From the IMG/VR virus record IMGVR_UViG_3300033992_001111, positions 1 to 64,000 of that record: DNA of 64,000 bases; one strand, written 5' to 3'. Origin of the DNA: a virus. Positions 38,052-45,959 of the stretch are shown piece after piece. Within the stretch, counting starts at the first letter, position 1. The number at the start of each line of letters is the position of its first letter. Made by a program: the position numbers and the translations under genes. Under the pieces are notes generated by a model. That model saw only the letters and a program-made list of their open reading frames with translations, was not told where the DNA came from and did not search any database.

Positions 38052-38852
38052 ATGGATACAAAAAAATGTAATAAATGCGCCTTTGAAAAAAATGTTGAAT
38101 ATTTTTTTAAGAATAGTCGTATGGAAGATGGGTATAATAATATTTGTAAAGAATGTAGAAAAAATGTTAGTAAAAAATATTATGACAAAAATATTGAAAA
38201 AATAAAAAAATATCGAGAAAGTAAAAAAGATGTTACTAAGTTATATTTTAAAGATTATTATGTTAATAATTTAGAGGGTAGGAAAGAATATATAGAAAAA
38301 AATAAGGAAATTCTTTTAATAAAAAGGAAAGAGTATTATACTAAAAATAGGGAAATTCTTATTGAGAAGTCAAGACAAAGAAATACGAATAATAAAGAAA
38401 AAAGGGGTGAATATAATAAAAATTATAGAAAAAATAATATTGAAAAAGAAACAAAAAGATGGAAAGAATATTACGATAAAAATAAAAAAGATTTAATTAA
38501 TAAGTCGGTTACAAATTCGTTAAATAAACGAAAAAAATGTCCAATCGAAAGATTAAAACATAATCTTAGAAATAGGTTACTTTTTTATGTTAAATTAAAA
38601 GATGTAAGAAAAAATAATAAAAGTTTTAACATTATAGGTTGTTCTCCTGAATTTTTGAAAGAACATTTAGAACAAAAATTTAATGAAGGAATGTCATGGG
38701 ATAATTACGGATATTATGGATGGCATATTGACCACAAAATACCATTATCAAGTGCCAAAACTGAGGAAGAACTTTACAATCTCTGTCATTTTACTAACTT
38801 ACAACCAATGTGGGCTATCGACAATATAAAAAAAGGTAGTAAAATTATTTAA
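38052..38852 (+). CDS. HNH homing endonuclease with N-terminal zinc ribbon
   Basis: A 266-residue paralogue of the HNH protein at 12563. The zinc ribbon is C-N-K-C ... C-K-E-C (residues about 5-36). A Lys/Asn-rich linker with Y-x-K-N-x-E/K repeats spans about 45-165. The nuclease core is H-I-D-H-K-I-P-L-S near residue 223, ending N-L-Q-P-M-W-A-I-D-N-I-K-K-G. The segment from I-I-G-C-S-P-E-F-L-K-E-H-L-E to the end is close to the 12563 copy. It lies between the tail protein (6 nt before) and the RuvC-like gene (1 nt after), so it may drive homing of this junction. Confidence 0.9.
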   Translation: MDTKKCNKCAFEKNVEYFFKNSRMEDGYNNICKECRKNVSKKYYDKNIEKIKKYRESKKDVTKLYFKDYYVNNLEGRKEYIEKNKEILLIKRKEYYTKNREILIEKSRQRNTNNKEKRGEYNKNYRKNNIEKETKRWKEYYDKNKKDLINKSVTNSLNKRKKCPIERLKHNLRNRLLFYVKLKDVRKNNKSFNIIGCSPEFLKEHLEQKFNEGMSWDNYGYYGWHIDHKIPLSSAKTEEELYNLCHFTNLQPMWAIDNIKKGSKII

Positions 38853-38853
38853 T

Positions 38854-39456
38854 ATGACAAAAAACATTAAGAAAGATTCCCCAAAAGTCCTTGGATTAGA
38901 TGTGTCAACCAAAACAGTTGGAGTTGCGTTATTTGATATTCAAAGTCAAGAATTATTAGAATTAACTCATGTTTCACCGGTCCCAAAACCAAAAGTTGAA
39001 AACAAGATTGAAGAGTTAATGCTTAAAAGTGATATCTTCAAACAAAAATTGGAGAGTTATGTTGGGATGGGTATTAAATATGTTGTTATTGAGGAACCTT
39101 TATTGAACTCAAATAATGTGTATACTGTTGGAACTTTATTGAGATTTAATACCTTAGTATGTAAAGAAGTTTACGATATTTTAGGTGTCGTACCTCAATT
39201 TATCTCAACATATAATTCAAGAAAATTTGCATTCCCGGAATTAGTTCAAGAGAATGATAAAAATAAGTTTGTTCTTTTCGGTGGATTACCAAAAACTATT
39301 GACAAGAAACAAATTATATGGGACTTAGTTGCTAAAAAAGAACCTCAAATTAATTGGATATATACTAGAAATAGTACTCTCAAAAAAGAAAATTTTGATA
39401 TGACAGATAGTTACACTTGTGCGTTAGGTTATATGAAAATGATGGGAATTTGGTAG
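38854..39456 (+). CDS. RuvC-like Holliday junction resolvase
   Basis: A 200-residue RNase H-fold nuclease. The strand-1 motif L-G-L-D-V-S-T-K-T-V-G-V-A-L places catalytic Asp16; V-V-I-E-E-P gives Glu80/81; D-M-T-D-S-Y gives Asp182 and Asp185 near the C-terminus. This is the RuvC order and spacing. It likely resolves branched replication and recombination intermediates before packaging, the job of endonuclease VII in T4. It is transcribed with, and just after, an HNH gene. Confidence 0.85.
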   Translation: MTKNIKKDSPKVLGLDVSTKTVGVALFDIQSQELLELTHVSPVPKPKVENKIEELMLKSDIFKQKLESYVGMGIKYVVIEEPLLNSNNVYTVGTLLRFNTLVCKEVYDILGVVPQFISTYNSRKFAFPELVQENDKNKFVLFGGLPKTIDKKQIIWDLVAKKEPQINWIYTRNSTLKKENFDMTDSYTCALGYMKMMGIW

Positions 39457-39480
39457 ATTGAAAAAAATGTTATATCTTTG
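39449..39480 (+). promoter_or_regulatory. Bacteroidota-type host promoter (TTTG-N20-TATCTTTG)
   Basis: TTTG at 39449-39452 and TATCTTTG at 39473-39480 are separated by 20 nt and match the -33 TTTG / -7 TAnnTTTG vegetative promoter known from Bacteroides and Flavobacterium. The start of the next gene lies 19 nt downstream. The -33 element overlaps the end of the RuvC-like gene. Confidence 0.7.
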
Positions 39481-39499
39481 CCGAACAAATTAATGTGAA

Positions 39500-39904
39500 G
39501 TGAATGATTTTGACAGAATGAATACAATTCGAAGAGATACTGAAACCAAAAATCTTAGAAAAACAATTTTAAAATATTCGAAAGACATCCCTGTTGTTGG
39601 AAAACGATATAGGGGTGTCTTTTCCATTACGGGATATAGGGTTTATGATACAACACCTAATTCTTGTTATAATGAAATTGATGTAGTGTTTGATGGTGAA
39701 TTAAATGTGGTGGTTGTAACTTCTGCAAATCAAAGTAAATGGTATAGGTCGGATATAAAAACAGATAAATCTCATAAGGTTTCACCGATTAAACTTGGTA
39801 TCTTTTTGAGAAATAGTTTATTAACGGACATTAATCAACATCTGGCTTATTTTGCGGTAAGTATTGATAATAATTGGAAAATAAAAACAATAAAATGGAA
39901 ATAG
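39500..39904 (+). CDS. Hypothetical protein
   Basis: A 134-residue basic protein without recognised domains. GTG 39500 is the first possible start after the promoter; ATG 39518 is an alternative that shortens it by six residues. The middle (K-R-Y-R-G-V-F-S-I-T-G-Y-R-V-Y) and several short strands suggest a small beta fold. It overlaps the small membrane protein gene by 10 nt. Confidence 0.7.
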   Translation: MNDFDRMNTIRRDTETKNLRKTILKYSKDIPVVGKRYRGVFSITGYRVYDTTPNSCYNEIDVVFDGELNVVVVTSANQSKWYRSDIKTDKSHKVSPIKLGIFLRNSLLTDINQHLAYFAVSIDNNWKIKTIKWK

Positions 39905-40041
39905 TATTTTTTATAATTTGGTGTGTAATTGCGTTGTCATGGTTATTAATTTTTCCAATAGACAAACGGATTGAAAAACTTAATGACAATAGTCGTTTAA
40001 AAAAATGGTGGAAGAAACACATTGTAGATTTGGAACCATAA
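39895..40041 (+). CDS. Small single-span membrane protein
   Basis: A 48-residue protein that starts within the end of the preceding gene (10-nt overlap). Residues 3-21 are hydrophobic (I-V-F-F-I-I-W-C-V-I-A-L...), followed by a charged tail with K-K-W-W-K-K. One transmembrane segment with a cytoplasmic basic tail is likely. Function unknown. Confidence 0.6.
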   Translation: MEIVFFIIWCVIALSWLLIFPIDKRIEKLNDNSRLKKWWKKHIVDLEP

Positions 40042-40100
40042 TTAGGGTAAATTAAATTAATTTTATTATAAAAAAAATGATACTTTAACAAAAAGTAATA

Positions 40101-40108
40101 TATTTATT
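40101..40108 (+). promoter_or_regulatory. TATTTATT box before the RHH-HNH cassette
   Basis: It lies 3 nt before ATG 40112, the same tight spacing as at the other RHH-endonuclease cassette (62655). Confidence 0.45.
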
Positions 40109-40111
40109 GAA

Positions 40112-40270
40112 ATGGGACGTAAACAAATAAAGTTAGAAGAAAAGAAAATTAGGATGTCTATCACTATAGACCCTAATATTGAAAAAATTGTTAGAGATAA
40201 ATCTATTAATTTGTCGTCATTGGTTAATAAATTATTAATAAAGTATTTTAGTAATGAGAAAAATATGTAG
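40112..40270 (+). CDS. Small ribbon-helix-helix-like DNA-binding protein
   Basis: A 52-residue basic protein. A beta strand R-M-S-I-T-I-D is followed by two short helices (P-N-I-E-K-I-V-R-D-K, then N-L-S-S-L-V-N-K-L-L-I-K-Y-F), the layout of Arc/MetJ-type ribbon-helix-helix repressors. Its last 17 nt overlap the start of the HNH gene, so the two are probably translationally coupled. An equivalent gene precedes the LAGLIDADG endonuclease at 62812 with an identical 17-nt overlap. It may repress the cassette or assist target binding; both are inference. Confidence 0.72.
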   Translation: MGRKQIKLEEKKIRMSITIDPNIEKIVRDKSINLSSLVNKLLIKYFSNEKNM

Positions 40271-40943
40271 TAAATGTTTAATTGAAAAAGATGTTTGTGA
40301 ATTTCATTATCATATTAGGGAGAAAGATGGACGATATTATCAATGCAAAGAATGTCGTAAAATTATTAGTAAGAAGGAATATCATACAAATAGGAAAAAT
40401 AAAAAGATTGTTATAAATAGTAAAACTTGTTCTATTTGTTTAATTGAAAAAGGTGTTGGTGAATTTCATAAACATATTAGTAGTAAAGATGGTTATAGGT
40501 CTGTCTGTAAAAAATGTCGTAGTGATAAATTTAAATATAATTATAATAATTTTTCAGGGTTTTCTGAGACACATAAAAAAAGAGTTAAAAACTATTCGAA
40601 AAATAATCATGAAAAACTTAACGAATACTACAAAAAAAGATATATTAGGTACCCTCACATATATGCTTGGAGAAGTATGTTAGGTTCGGTTATTAGACGA
40701 CTTGGCAGTAAAAAAGAGTCATCTACCTACGATATTTTAGGATATTCAGCGGTAGAATTAAAAAATCATCTGGAAAATTTATTTACTGAAGGAATGTCTT
40801 GGGATAATTGGGGTAAGTGGCATATTGACCATATAATCCCTGTTAGTAAGTTTGAAAAAGGTTCTGACCCTAAAATTGTGAATTCGTTAAATAATTTACA
40901 ACCTTTATGGGCTACAGATAATATACGTAAAGGTAATGATTAA
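40254..40943 (+). CDS. HNH homing endonuclease with two zinc ribbons
   Basis: A 229-residue member of the same HNH family as 12563 and 38052, but with two N-terminal zinc-ribbon units: C-S-K-C-L-I-E-K...C-K-E-C (about 4-35) and C-S-I-C-L-I-E-K...C-K-K-C (about 60-93). The linker is shorter and less repetitive. The nuclease core reads G-K-W-H-I-D-H-I-I-P-V-S and ends N-L-Q-P-L-W-A-T-D-N-I-R-K-G. It starts inside the RHH gene (17-nt overlap). The duplicated C-x-x-C-L-I-E-K unit points to internal domain duplication. Confidence 0.9.
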   Translation: MRKICSKCLIEKDVCEFHYHIREKDGRYYQCKECRKIISKKEYHTNRKNKKIVINSKTCSICLIEKGVGEFHKHISSKDGYRSVCKKCRSDKFKYNYNNFSGFSETHKKRVKNYSKNNHEKLNEYYKKRYIRYPHIYAWRSMLGSVIRRLGSKKESSTYDILGYSAVELKNHLENLFTEGMSWDNWGKWHIDHIIPVSKFEKGSDPKIVNSLNNLQPLWATDNIRKGND

Positions 40944-40948
40944 ATTAA

Positions 40949-40979
40949 TTTGGATAATGGTGTTTTATTCTTATAATTG
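40949..40979 (+). promoter_or_regulatory. Putative host-type promoter of the primase gene
   Basis: TTTG (40949-40952), a 19-nt spacer and TATAATTG (40972-40979), one mismatch from TAnnTTTG. The primase ATG follows only 5 nt later, so the transcript would be almost leaderless. Confidence 0.5.
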
Positions 40980-40984
40980 TGTTT

Positions 40985-41881
40985 ATGGTAGATGATAAAG
41001 ACATACTTTTAGATATTTTATGTGAAATTTTGGGAGACCCTGAAAAGACGTATGATTCAAAATTACAATATGGGTATAATTGTCCTGAATGTGGGGTTGG
41101 TCAAAAAAAAGGTAATTTGGAAATTTCATTAGAAAAACATTTATTTCATTGTTGGTCTTGTGATGATGAAAATAATATGCACGGACCTCTGGGTAGATTA
41201 TTTGATAGATATGGAACTAAAGAACAAAAAAAGATTTATAACTTAGTAAAACCCGAGGAATTAAAAATTAAAGAATCCAAAAAAACTCAATTAAAACTTC
41301 CTGAGGGGTACACCCAATTCAAAGATTCCAACCCAAGATTCATTCCACACGCGGAGGCTTATAGATATTTAACTTCTCGAGGGATTACGGATGAAATAAT
41401 TGAGAAATATCAAATAGGTTATACAGTGAGTGGTGAATTTGCGTATAGAGTTATCGTGCCATCATTTGATAAAAATAATAAGTTAAATTATTTTGTTGCT
41501 CGTTCGTGGGTTAATGGTAGAATGAAATATAAAAATCCAACGGCTGAAAAAAATCAAATAATTTTTAATGAAAATCGTATTGATTGGTTTAAAGATGTTT
41601 ATCTGGTTGAGGGAGCTTTTGATGGATTTTTCTTGGATAATTCAATAGTGATGTTAGGTAAGCAAATGAGTGATTTATTATTTGAAACTTTATATGAGAA
41701 GGCATTGGGTAAAATTATTATTTGTCTTGATGAAGACGCTTTTCAAGATGGATTAAAATTATATCACGAACTCAATGGCGGTCGATTGTATAATAAAATA
41801 AAAATAATTAAACCACCTAAAGATATGGATGTTGCGGACTTAAGAGGTCAAATTGATGAATATTATTTTGAAATATTATAA
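40985..41881 (+). CDS. DnaG-type DNA primase
   Basis: A 298-residue primase from ATG 40985 (an upstream GTG at 40979 falls in the putative -7 box). A CHC2-like zinc finger is formed by Cys33, Cys36, Cys56 and Cys59 (C-P-E-C...C-W-S-C). The Toprim domain has the V-E-G-A-F-D-G motif near residue 208 and L-D-E-D-A-F-Q-D-G near 250, which hold the metal-binding acidic residues. It makes RNA primers for lagging-strand synthesis. At about 300 residues it lacks the DnaB-binding C-terminal domain of cellular DnaG, and a helicase gene is not in the window. Confidence 0.88.
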   Translation: MVDDKDILLDILCEILGDPEKTYDSKLQYGYNCPECGVGQKKGNLEISLEKHLFHCWSCDDENNMHGPLGRLFDRYGTKEQKKIYNLVKPEELKIKESKKTQLKLPEGYTQFKDSNPRFIPHAEAYRYLTSRGITDEIIEKYQIGYTVSGEFAYRVIVPSFDKNNKLNYFVARSWVNGRMKYKNPTAEKNQIIFNENRIDWFKDVYLVEGAFDGFFLDNSIVMLGKQMSDLLFETLYEKALGKIIICLDEDAFQDGLKLYHELNGGRLYNKIKIIKPPKDMDVADLRGQIDEYYFEIL

Positions 41882-41887
41882 GAAATA

Positions 41888-41919
41888 TTTGGAAGTATAA
41901 AAAAAATGTTGTTAATTTG
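41888..41919 (+). promoter_or_regulatory. Putative host-type promoter
   Basis: TTTG (41888-41891), a 20-nt spacer and TTAATTTG (41912-41919), one mismatch from TAnnTTTG, 23 nt before ATG 41943. Confidence 0.5.
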
Positions 41920-41942
41920 TACCATAAATAATAAAAATAACT

Positions 41943-42107
41943 ATGTCAAATACACTTTCAGTTGATAAATCAACATTTTCAAGATTAAAAAACGAGTATC
42001 AAAACGCCGTTAATACTTCAAAAGATACTTTCATGTTTGATGGTCACGAATTATTAACTAACTACGCAAAATATCTAATTGAGTATTTTACACCAATGTT
42101 TAAATAA
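41943..42107 (+). CDS. Small hypothetical protein
   Basis: A 54-residue protein preceded by a host-type promoter and followed after 6 nt by the PD-(D/E)XK nuclease gene. It looks helical, with no recognised motif. The good start context and codon use match its neighbours, so I accept it as a real gene of unknown function. Confidence 0.6.
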   Translation: MSNTLSVDKSTFSRLKNEYQNAVNTSKDTFMFDGHELLTNYAKYLIEYFTPMFK

Positions 42108-42113
42108 AAAAAT

Positions 42114-42959
42114 ATGATAGAATTAAAAACTATTGCACAAGAAATAAGAGAATTAGTCGCTCAAAGACAAAAATCATTGGGATTGACGTTTGAGGAGGAA
42201 GAGCACATTTATACAATGAATGGTAAAACTGATTACCCTTCGGTGTCAAAAGTGTTAAAGAAGTTTTATACTGAGTTTCCTGTTGAGGAGGCGTCCTACA
42301 CTAAAGCCAAGGGCGACCCACAAAAACAAAAAGAATTACTTGAGGAGTGGGCAGCAGCGGGACTCTATTCGACCAATATGGGTAGTAGAGTTCATTATGA
42401 ACTTGAAAAAGAGCTCATCAATAGAAATGGCTCGTATAAAGAAGTCCGACAACCAATTTTTGAATGTGACAATGTCCAATTATTTAAAAGTGATAATATG
42501 ATTGTTGCGGGAAAAAAGTTTCTTGATTTGATGGAAGAACGTGGTGCTGTCTTACTTGATACTGAGATGATATTGGGTGACCCGGAATTGGGGTACGTAG
42601 GTCAGCCTGATAAAGCGTGGTTAATTATGAATATTCATCAAAATGAATTTGGTTTAGTTATTACTGACTACAAGACTAACAAACCAAAAAACTTCCTTGA
42701 GACAAGATACACAAAAAGAATGTTGGAACCATATCAAAAACAACCTGACAATGCGTTGGGGCACTACTTTGTCCAATTACCATTATATGGTAAATTACTA
42801 ATCAAAATGTTGGAAGGTACTAAATACGAAAATATTAAGTTATATGGGTGTATTGTAACTCACTTAAAAGAAGATGCGGAATTTGACGAATATCGGGTTC
42901 CGAAAGAAGTTATTACAACAACTTTGGAGATGGATACAAACAAATATTTGGGTAAGTAA
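42114..42959 (+). CDS. PD-(D/E)XK superfamily nuclease (RecB/Cas4-like)
   Basis: A 281-residue nuclease. The catalytic signature is visible as G-Y-V-G-Q-P-D-K near residue 159-166 and V-I-T-D-Y-K-T-N-K near 183-190 (Asp...Asp-x-Lys), the order in PDDEXK_1 / RecB-type nucleases. An upstream block, Y-P-S-V-S-K-V-L-K-K-F (about 41-51) and G-S-R-V-H-Y-E-L-E near 90, is also usual for the family. It probably processes DNA ends during recombination or host DNA breakdown. It is downstream of the primase and may share a transcript with the 54-residue gene. Confidence 0.82.
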   Translation: MIELKTIAQEIRELVAQRQKSLGLTFEEEEHIYTMNGKTDYPSVSKVLKKFYTEFPVEEASYTKAKGDPQKQKELLEEWAAAGLYSTNMGSRVHYELEKELINRNGSYKEVRQPIFECDNVQLFKSDNMIVAGKKFLDLMEERGAVLLDTEMILGDPELGYVGQPDKAWLIMNIHQNEFGLVITDYKTNKPKNFLETRYTKRMLEPYQKQPDNALGHYFVQLPLYGKLLIKMLEGTKYENIKLYGCIVTHLKEDAEFDEYRVPKEVITTTLEMDTNKYLGK

Positions 42960-42977
42960 AAAACTTATTTACCTTTA
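42947..42977 (+). promoter_or_regulatory. Putative host-type promoter
   Basis: TTTG (42947-42950), a 19-nt spacer and TACCTTTA (42970-42977), one mismatch from TAnnTTTG, 20 nt before ATG 42998. The -33 element overlaps the nuclease gene. Confidence 0.5.
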
Positions 42978-42997
42978 TCTCCACTAAATAAATAAAC

Positions 42998-43885
42998 ATG
43001 TCAAAAATAGATGAATTAAAAGTTAAGTATTGGTCGTTAAAGATAGAAACTTTCAATAGATTAGTTAATGGTGATAAAACACCAACAAGAAAATATACCG
43101 AATTTTTATTAAAATCTTGGACTCACCGAAATAGTAACGGGTGTGTTAGAACAATTGATATGTTAATTGATTTGGTTAATCGATTTGATGAGGTATTACC
43201 TTATATTCAAGACAAAGACATCTACGATAAAAAATATGGTCATATTCCTACTTTAAAAGAAATTGTGGATAAAGCAGAAACTGATAAAGAATTAAAAGGG
43301 TTCTGTCGGGAAGAACATGCTGAAGTTTTATATGAAGACGATAAAGTTCTTTTTATTATTCCAAAAACACATAAAGGTTCATTAAAATATGGTGCGGGAA
43401 CTAGATGGTGCACTGCATCAAAAAATGACATATCAACATTCAATAACTACTCAAAAAATGCTTTACTCGCTTATTTGATTGATAAAACTGATGATAAAAC
43501 AATATCGTATAGAAAGATTGCTTTTTATATGAAATGGTCAGAGACAGGAATTAACAGTCCTGTCGTTATTTACAATGCTAGTGACAATACTATTGATGAT
43601 AAATCAATAATTAGATATGGTTGGGATGAAGAATTACTTTTTAAATTGATGACAATTTATCGAGTTAGATTTATAACTTATAAGAAAATTAAAGATTCTG
43701 TTGACGCTATTAATGCGTTTAGTCGTACATTGAAGAATTTAAATTTCGATTTGTTAAAAGATAGTTTGGAAAAACTTGAAGAATCGGTAGAACCTTCGTA
43801 TATTTCTAATCTAAAGGAAAACATTGATGGTTTTCTTAAAAAACTTAATACAAAACAATATGGAATTACAACAACCGAAAATTAA
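42998..43885 (+). CDS. Phage protein with a G-x-R-W-C-T-A motif, function unknown
   Basis: A 295-residue protein. Residues about 125-165 contain Y-G-A-G-T-R-W-C-T-A-S-K followed by F-N-N-Y-S-K-N-A-L-L-A-Y-L-I, a signature I associate with a conserved domain of unknown function in many large phages. The N-terminal 100 residues are helical, the C-terminal 80 are charged and helical. It heads a gene run that leads to SbcD and SbcC, so a part in DNA metabolism is possible. It overlaps the next gene by 26 nt. Confidence 0.72.
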   Translation: MSKIDELKVKYWSLKIETFNRLVNGDKTPTRKYTEFLLKSWTHRNSNGCVRTIDMLIDLVNRFDEVLPYIQDKDIYDKKYGHIPTLKEIVDKAETDKELKGFCREEHAEVLYEDDKVLFIIPKTHKGSLKYGAGTRWCTASKNDISTFNNYSKNALLAYLIDKTDDKTISYRKIAFYMKWSETGINSPVVIYNASDNTIDDKSIIRYGWDEELLFKLMTIYRVRFITYKKIKDSVDAINAFSRTLKNLNFDLLKDSLEKLEESVEPSYISNLKENIDGFLKKLNTKQYGITTTEN

Positions 43886-44096
43886 TTTAAAAGAGTGTCC
43901 AACGATAAAATGTGAGTCTTGTGATGGAATTTACTTTAGAGAGGTAATCTTCCTAAAGAGAGTCCCAAAACTAATGACAGGTTCAACGGAAGACACTACA
44001 GTACCGTTCCCAATTTACAAATGTGATTCTTGTGGACATATAAACAAAGGGTTTAATCCATTTGAGGAAGAAGAAAAAATTTTAATTAAAGAATAA
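43860..44096 (+). CDS. Small zinc-ribbon protein
   Basis: A 78-residue protein from ATG 43860; the longer frame would run deeper into the gene before. Two knuckles, K-C-E-S-C-D-G and K-C-D-S-C-G-H, are about 36 residues apart and would bind one zinc ion. The C-terminus is acidic. It overlaps the preceding gene by 26 nt and shares one base with the SbcD start, so it is translated with the recombination nuclease genes. Role unknown. Confidence 0.75.
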   Translation: MELQQPKINLKECPTIKCESCDGIYFREVIFLKRVPKLMTGSTEDTTVPFPIYKCDSCGHINKGFNPFEEEEKILIKE

Positions 44097-44881
44097 TGAT
44101 AAACAGAATTATACATTTCTCTGATTTACACCTCAAACTATTTAAAGACCACGATTTATACCGTGAAATTCTTCAATTAGCACTGAACGAGTGGAAAACA
44201 TTACAACCGGACAGAATTACCTTCACCGGAGATTTACTACACTCAAAAAATCAACTAACGCCTGAAGTAATTGAGGTTGCGTCTTGGTTATTGACCGAAT
44301 GTGCTAAGATTGCGAAAACTGTATTGATTGCGGGTAATCATGATGCTCTTATTAATAATAATGATAGATTGGATAGTTTAACCCCGATTATTTCTAACTT
44401 AAATAACCCTAATATTGTTTATTATAAAGATAGGGGGATTTATGAAGATGAGAATGTGTCTTGGTGTGTATATTCACAATTCCAAGGAAACATTCCTCCG
44501 GAAATTGATACTGCGACTGGATTTAAAATAGGGTTATTTCATGACCCGGTTGTAGGATTAACTACGGATTTAGGGTTTGACTTTGGTTCTCATGCATACG
44601 ATATTGAAAAATTTAATGGGCTAGACCTTATTCTATGTGGAGATATTCACAAACGTGCGACCTTTAATATCCCAAATGGGAAAAGAGGTGTTATGATTGG
44701 GTCAACAATACAACAAAATTTTGGTGAGAGTGTTGGTAAACATGGATACGGAGTTTACGACATTGATACTGATAAGTACTCTTTTGTTGATTTACCTAAC
44801 TCAAAACCATATCTTAAATTTTCGATAGACTCGTTTGACTGTATTGAAAAAGGAACTGAAAAACTTATGAATAATGGATAA
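44096..44881 (+). CDS. SbcD/gp47-like recombination nuclease subunit
   Basis: A 261-residue calcineurin-type metallophosphoesterase, the nuclease partner of the SbcC/gp46-like ATPase at 47071. All metal-binding motifs are visible: D-L-H-L-K (Asp10, His12), G-D-L-L-H (Asp46, His49), G-N-H-D (81-83), F-H-D (149-150) and C-G-D-I-H-K (His185). T4 gp47 works with gp46 in end resection, recombination-dependent replication and host DNA degradation. It overlaps the next gene by 8 nt. Confidence 0.9.
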   Translation: MINRIIHFSDLHLKLFKDHDLYREILQLALNEWKTLQPDRITFTGDLLHSKNQLTPEVIEVASWLLTECAKIAKTVLIAGNHDALINNNDRLDSLTPIISNLNNPNIVYYKDRGIYEDENVSWCVYSQFQGNIPPEIDTATGFKIGLFHDPVVGLTTDLGFDFGSHAYDIEKFNGLDLILCGDIHKRATFNIPNGKRGVMIGSTIQQNFGESVGKHGYGVYDIDTDKYSFVDLPNSKPYLKFSIDSFDCIEKGTEKLMNNG

Positions 44882-45428
44882 CAAGATTTACGAATACATA
44901 AGAAATGGTATTACAATTGGTGGTAATCCAACTGATGGGTATAAGGTTTTTACAATTCCAACTCAATGGTTTCATATTGATAGTTTACATCAATTAACTC
45001 CGGAAACTTTTGAAAGAGAAATTAAAAAACAAAAAGAACACGATGAATTAACTTCTGAGATATTCAAAGAAGTTCAAAAAGAAATTGACCAAGAGATTCT
45101 AAATCAATTACGAGGTGGTGAACCGAATCCGGATATTATTCCGATGAATACAACAGATAGGTTATTTCACACATTTTTGGATACTCCTGACCCGGATGCT
45201 GACCCCGATTTAATTTGGGATAAATGGCAATTTATTGATAAATTATTATTTGACGATGACTTCTACCAAAAGTGGGGTGGGAATTGTTGTGAGGAATTGA
45301 CTTACGAAGAAAGATATAGGAAATGGTTTGGTAATAACTATCAAACTGGGATGCAATATACACCAACTATCGAACCTGATTGGGATAATGATTATTATGA
45401 GCCAACACCTAAAAGAAAATTAAAATGA
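44874..45428 (+). CDS. Hypothetical protein
   Basis: A 184-residue acidic protein, rich in Trp, Tyr, Pro and Asp toward the end (P-D-P-D-A-D-P-D-L-I-W-D-K-W). No known motif. It overlaps SbcD by 8 nt and the next gene by 4 nt, so it is part of the sbcD-sbcC operon. Function unknown. Confidence 0.7.
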   Translation: MDNKIYEYIRNGITIGGNPTDGYKVFTIPTQWFHIDSLHQLTPETFEREIKKQKEHDELTSEIFKEVQKEIDQEILNQLRGGEPNPDIIPMNTTDRLFHTFLDTPDPDADPDLIWDKWQFIDKLLFDDDFYQKWGGNCCEELTYEERYRKWFGNNYQTGMQYTPTIEPDWDNDYYEPTPKRKLK

Positions 45429-45943
45429 ATATCAATCTTGAACTAACCTCCGGAGAACACAAGGACTTATTAAGTTATTGTAAACTTAATAAGTTTAACC
45501 CTGAAGAGATTATTAAGAAATGTTATTCAGAAGGATTTTCAATTGAGAAGTACGGACTATTGTCAGGTTCGGGGAATGTTTTTGAAAAAGAAGTTATCAA
45601 AGAAGTTATCAAGTATGTTGAGGTTCCTGTGGTTGAAGAAAAAGAAGTTGTCAAGATTGAATATGTTGAGATTGAGAAACTTGTTGAAGTGATAAAAGAG
45701 GTTCCGATAGAAAAGATAGTTGAGGTAAATAAAGAAGTTATTGTTGAAAAAGAGACATCCGACAATAAATTAAAACTTAAATTAGATGCTCTCCAAAACA
45801 CAGTTGAAAAATTAAAACTTGATAATATTGAGAAGGACCGAACAATAAAAGAATATGAGAAAACAATTCAAGATATTCAAAAATATAATGAAGGAACCAA
45901 AGCGATGTATTTGAAAGGTTCAAATTTAGATAATAAAATTTAA
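45425..45943 (+). CDS. Coiled-coil hypothetical protein
   Basis: A 172-residue protein. Residues about 53-112 are a Val/Glu/Lys repeat of the type E-K-x-V-E-V-x-K-E-V, and residues about 113-160 a heptad coiled coil. The first 45 residues form a small helical domain. Such stalk-like charged proteins may oligomerise or bridge complexes; no family was recognised. It overlaps the previous gene by 4 nt. Confidence 0.7.
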   Translation: MNINLELTSGEHKDLLSYCKLNKFNPEEIIKKCYSEGFSIEKYGLLSGSGNVFEKEVIKEVIKYVEVPVVEEKEVVKIEYVEIEKLVEVIKEVPIEKIVEVNKEVIVEKETSDNKLKLKLDALQNTVEKLKLDNIEKDRTIKEYEKTIQDIQKYNEGTKAMYLKGSNLDNKI

Positions 45944-45959
45944 AAAAAAAATAGAAAAT

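Noticed and set aside
39831-40091. Reverse ORF of 86 codons
   Set aside because: It overlaps the 48-residue + strand membrane protein and lacks a box or good start; composition looks like a shadow.
45523-45801. Ser/Thr-rich reverse ORF of 92 codons
   Set aside because: Antisense shadow of the Val/Glu/Lys repeat in the coiled-coil gene.
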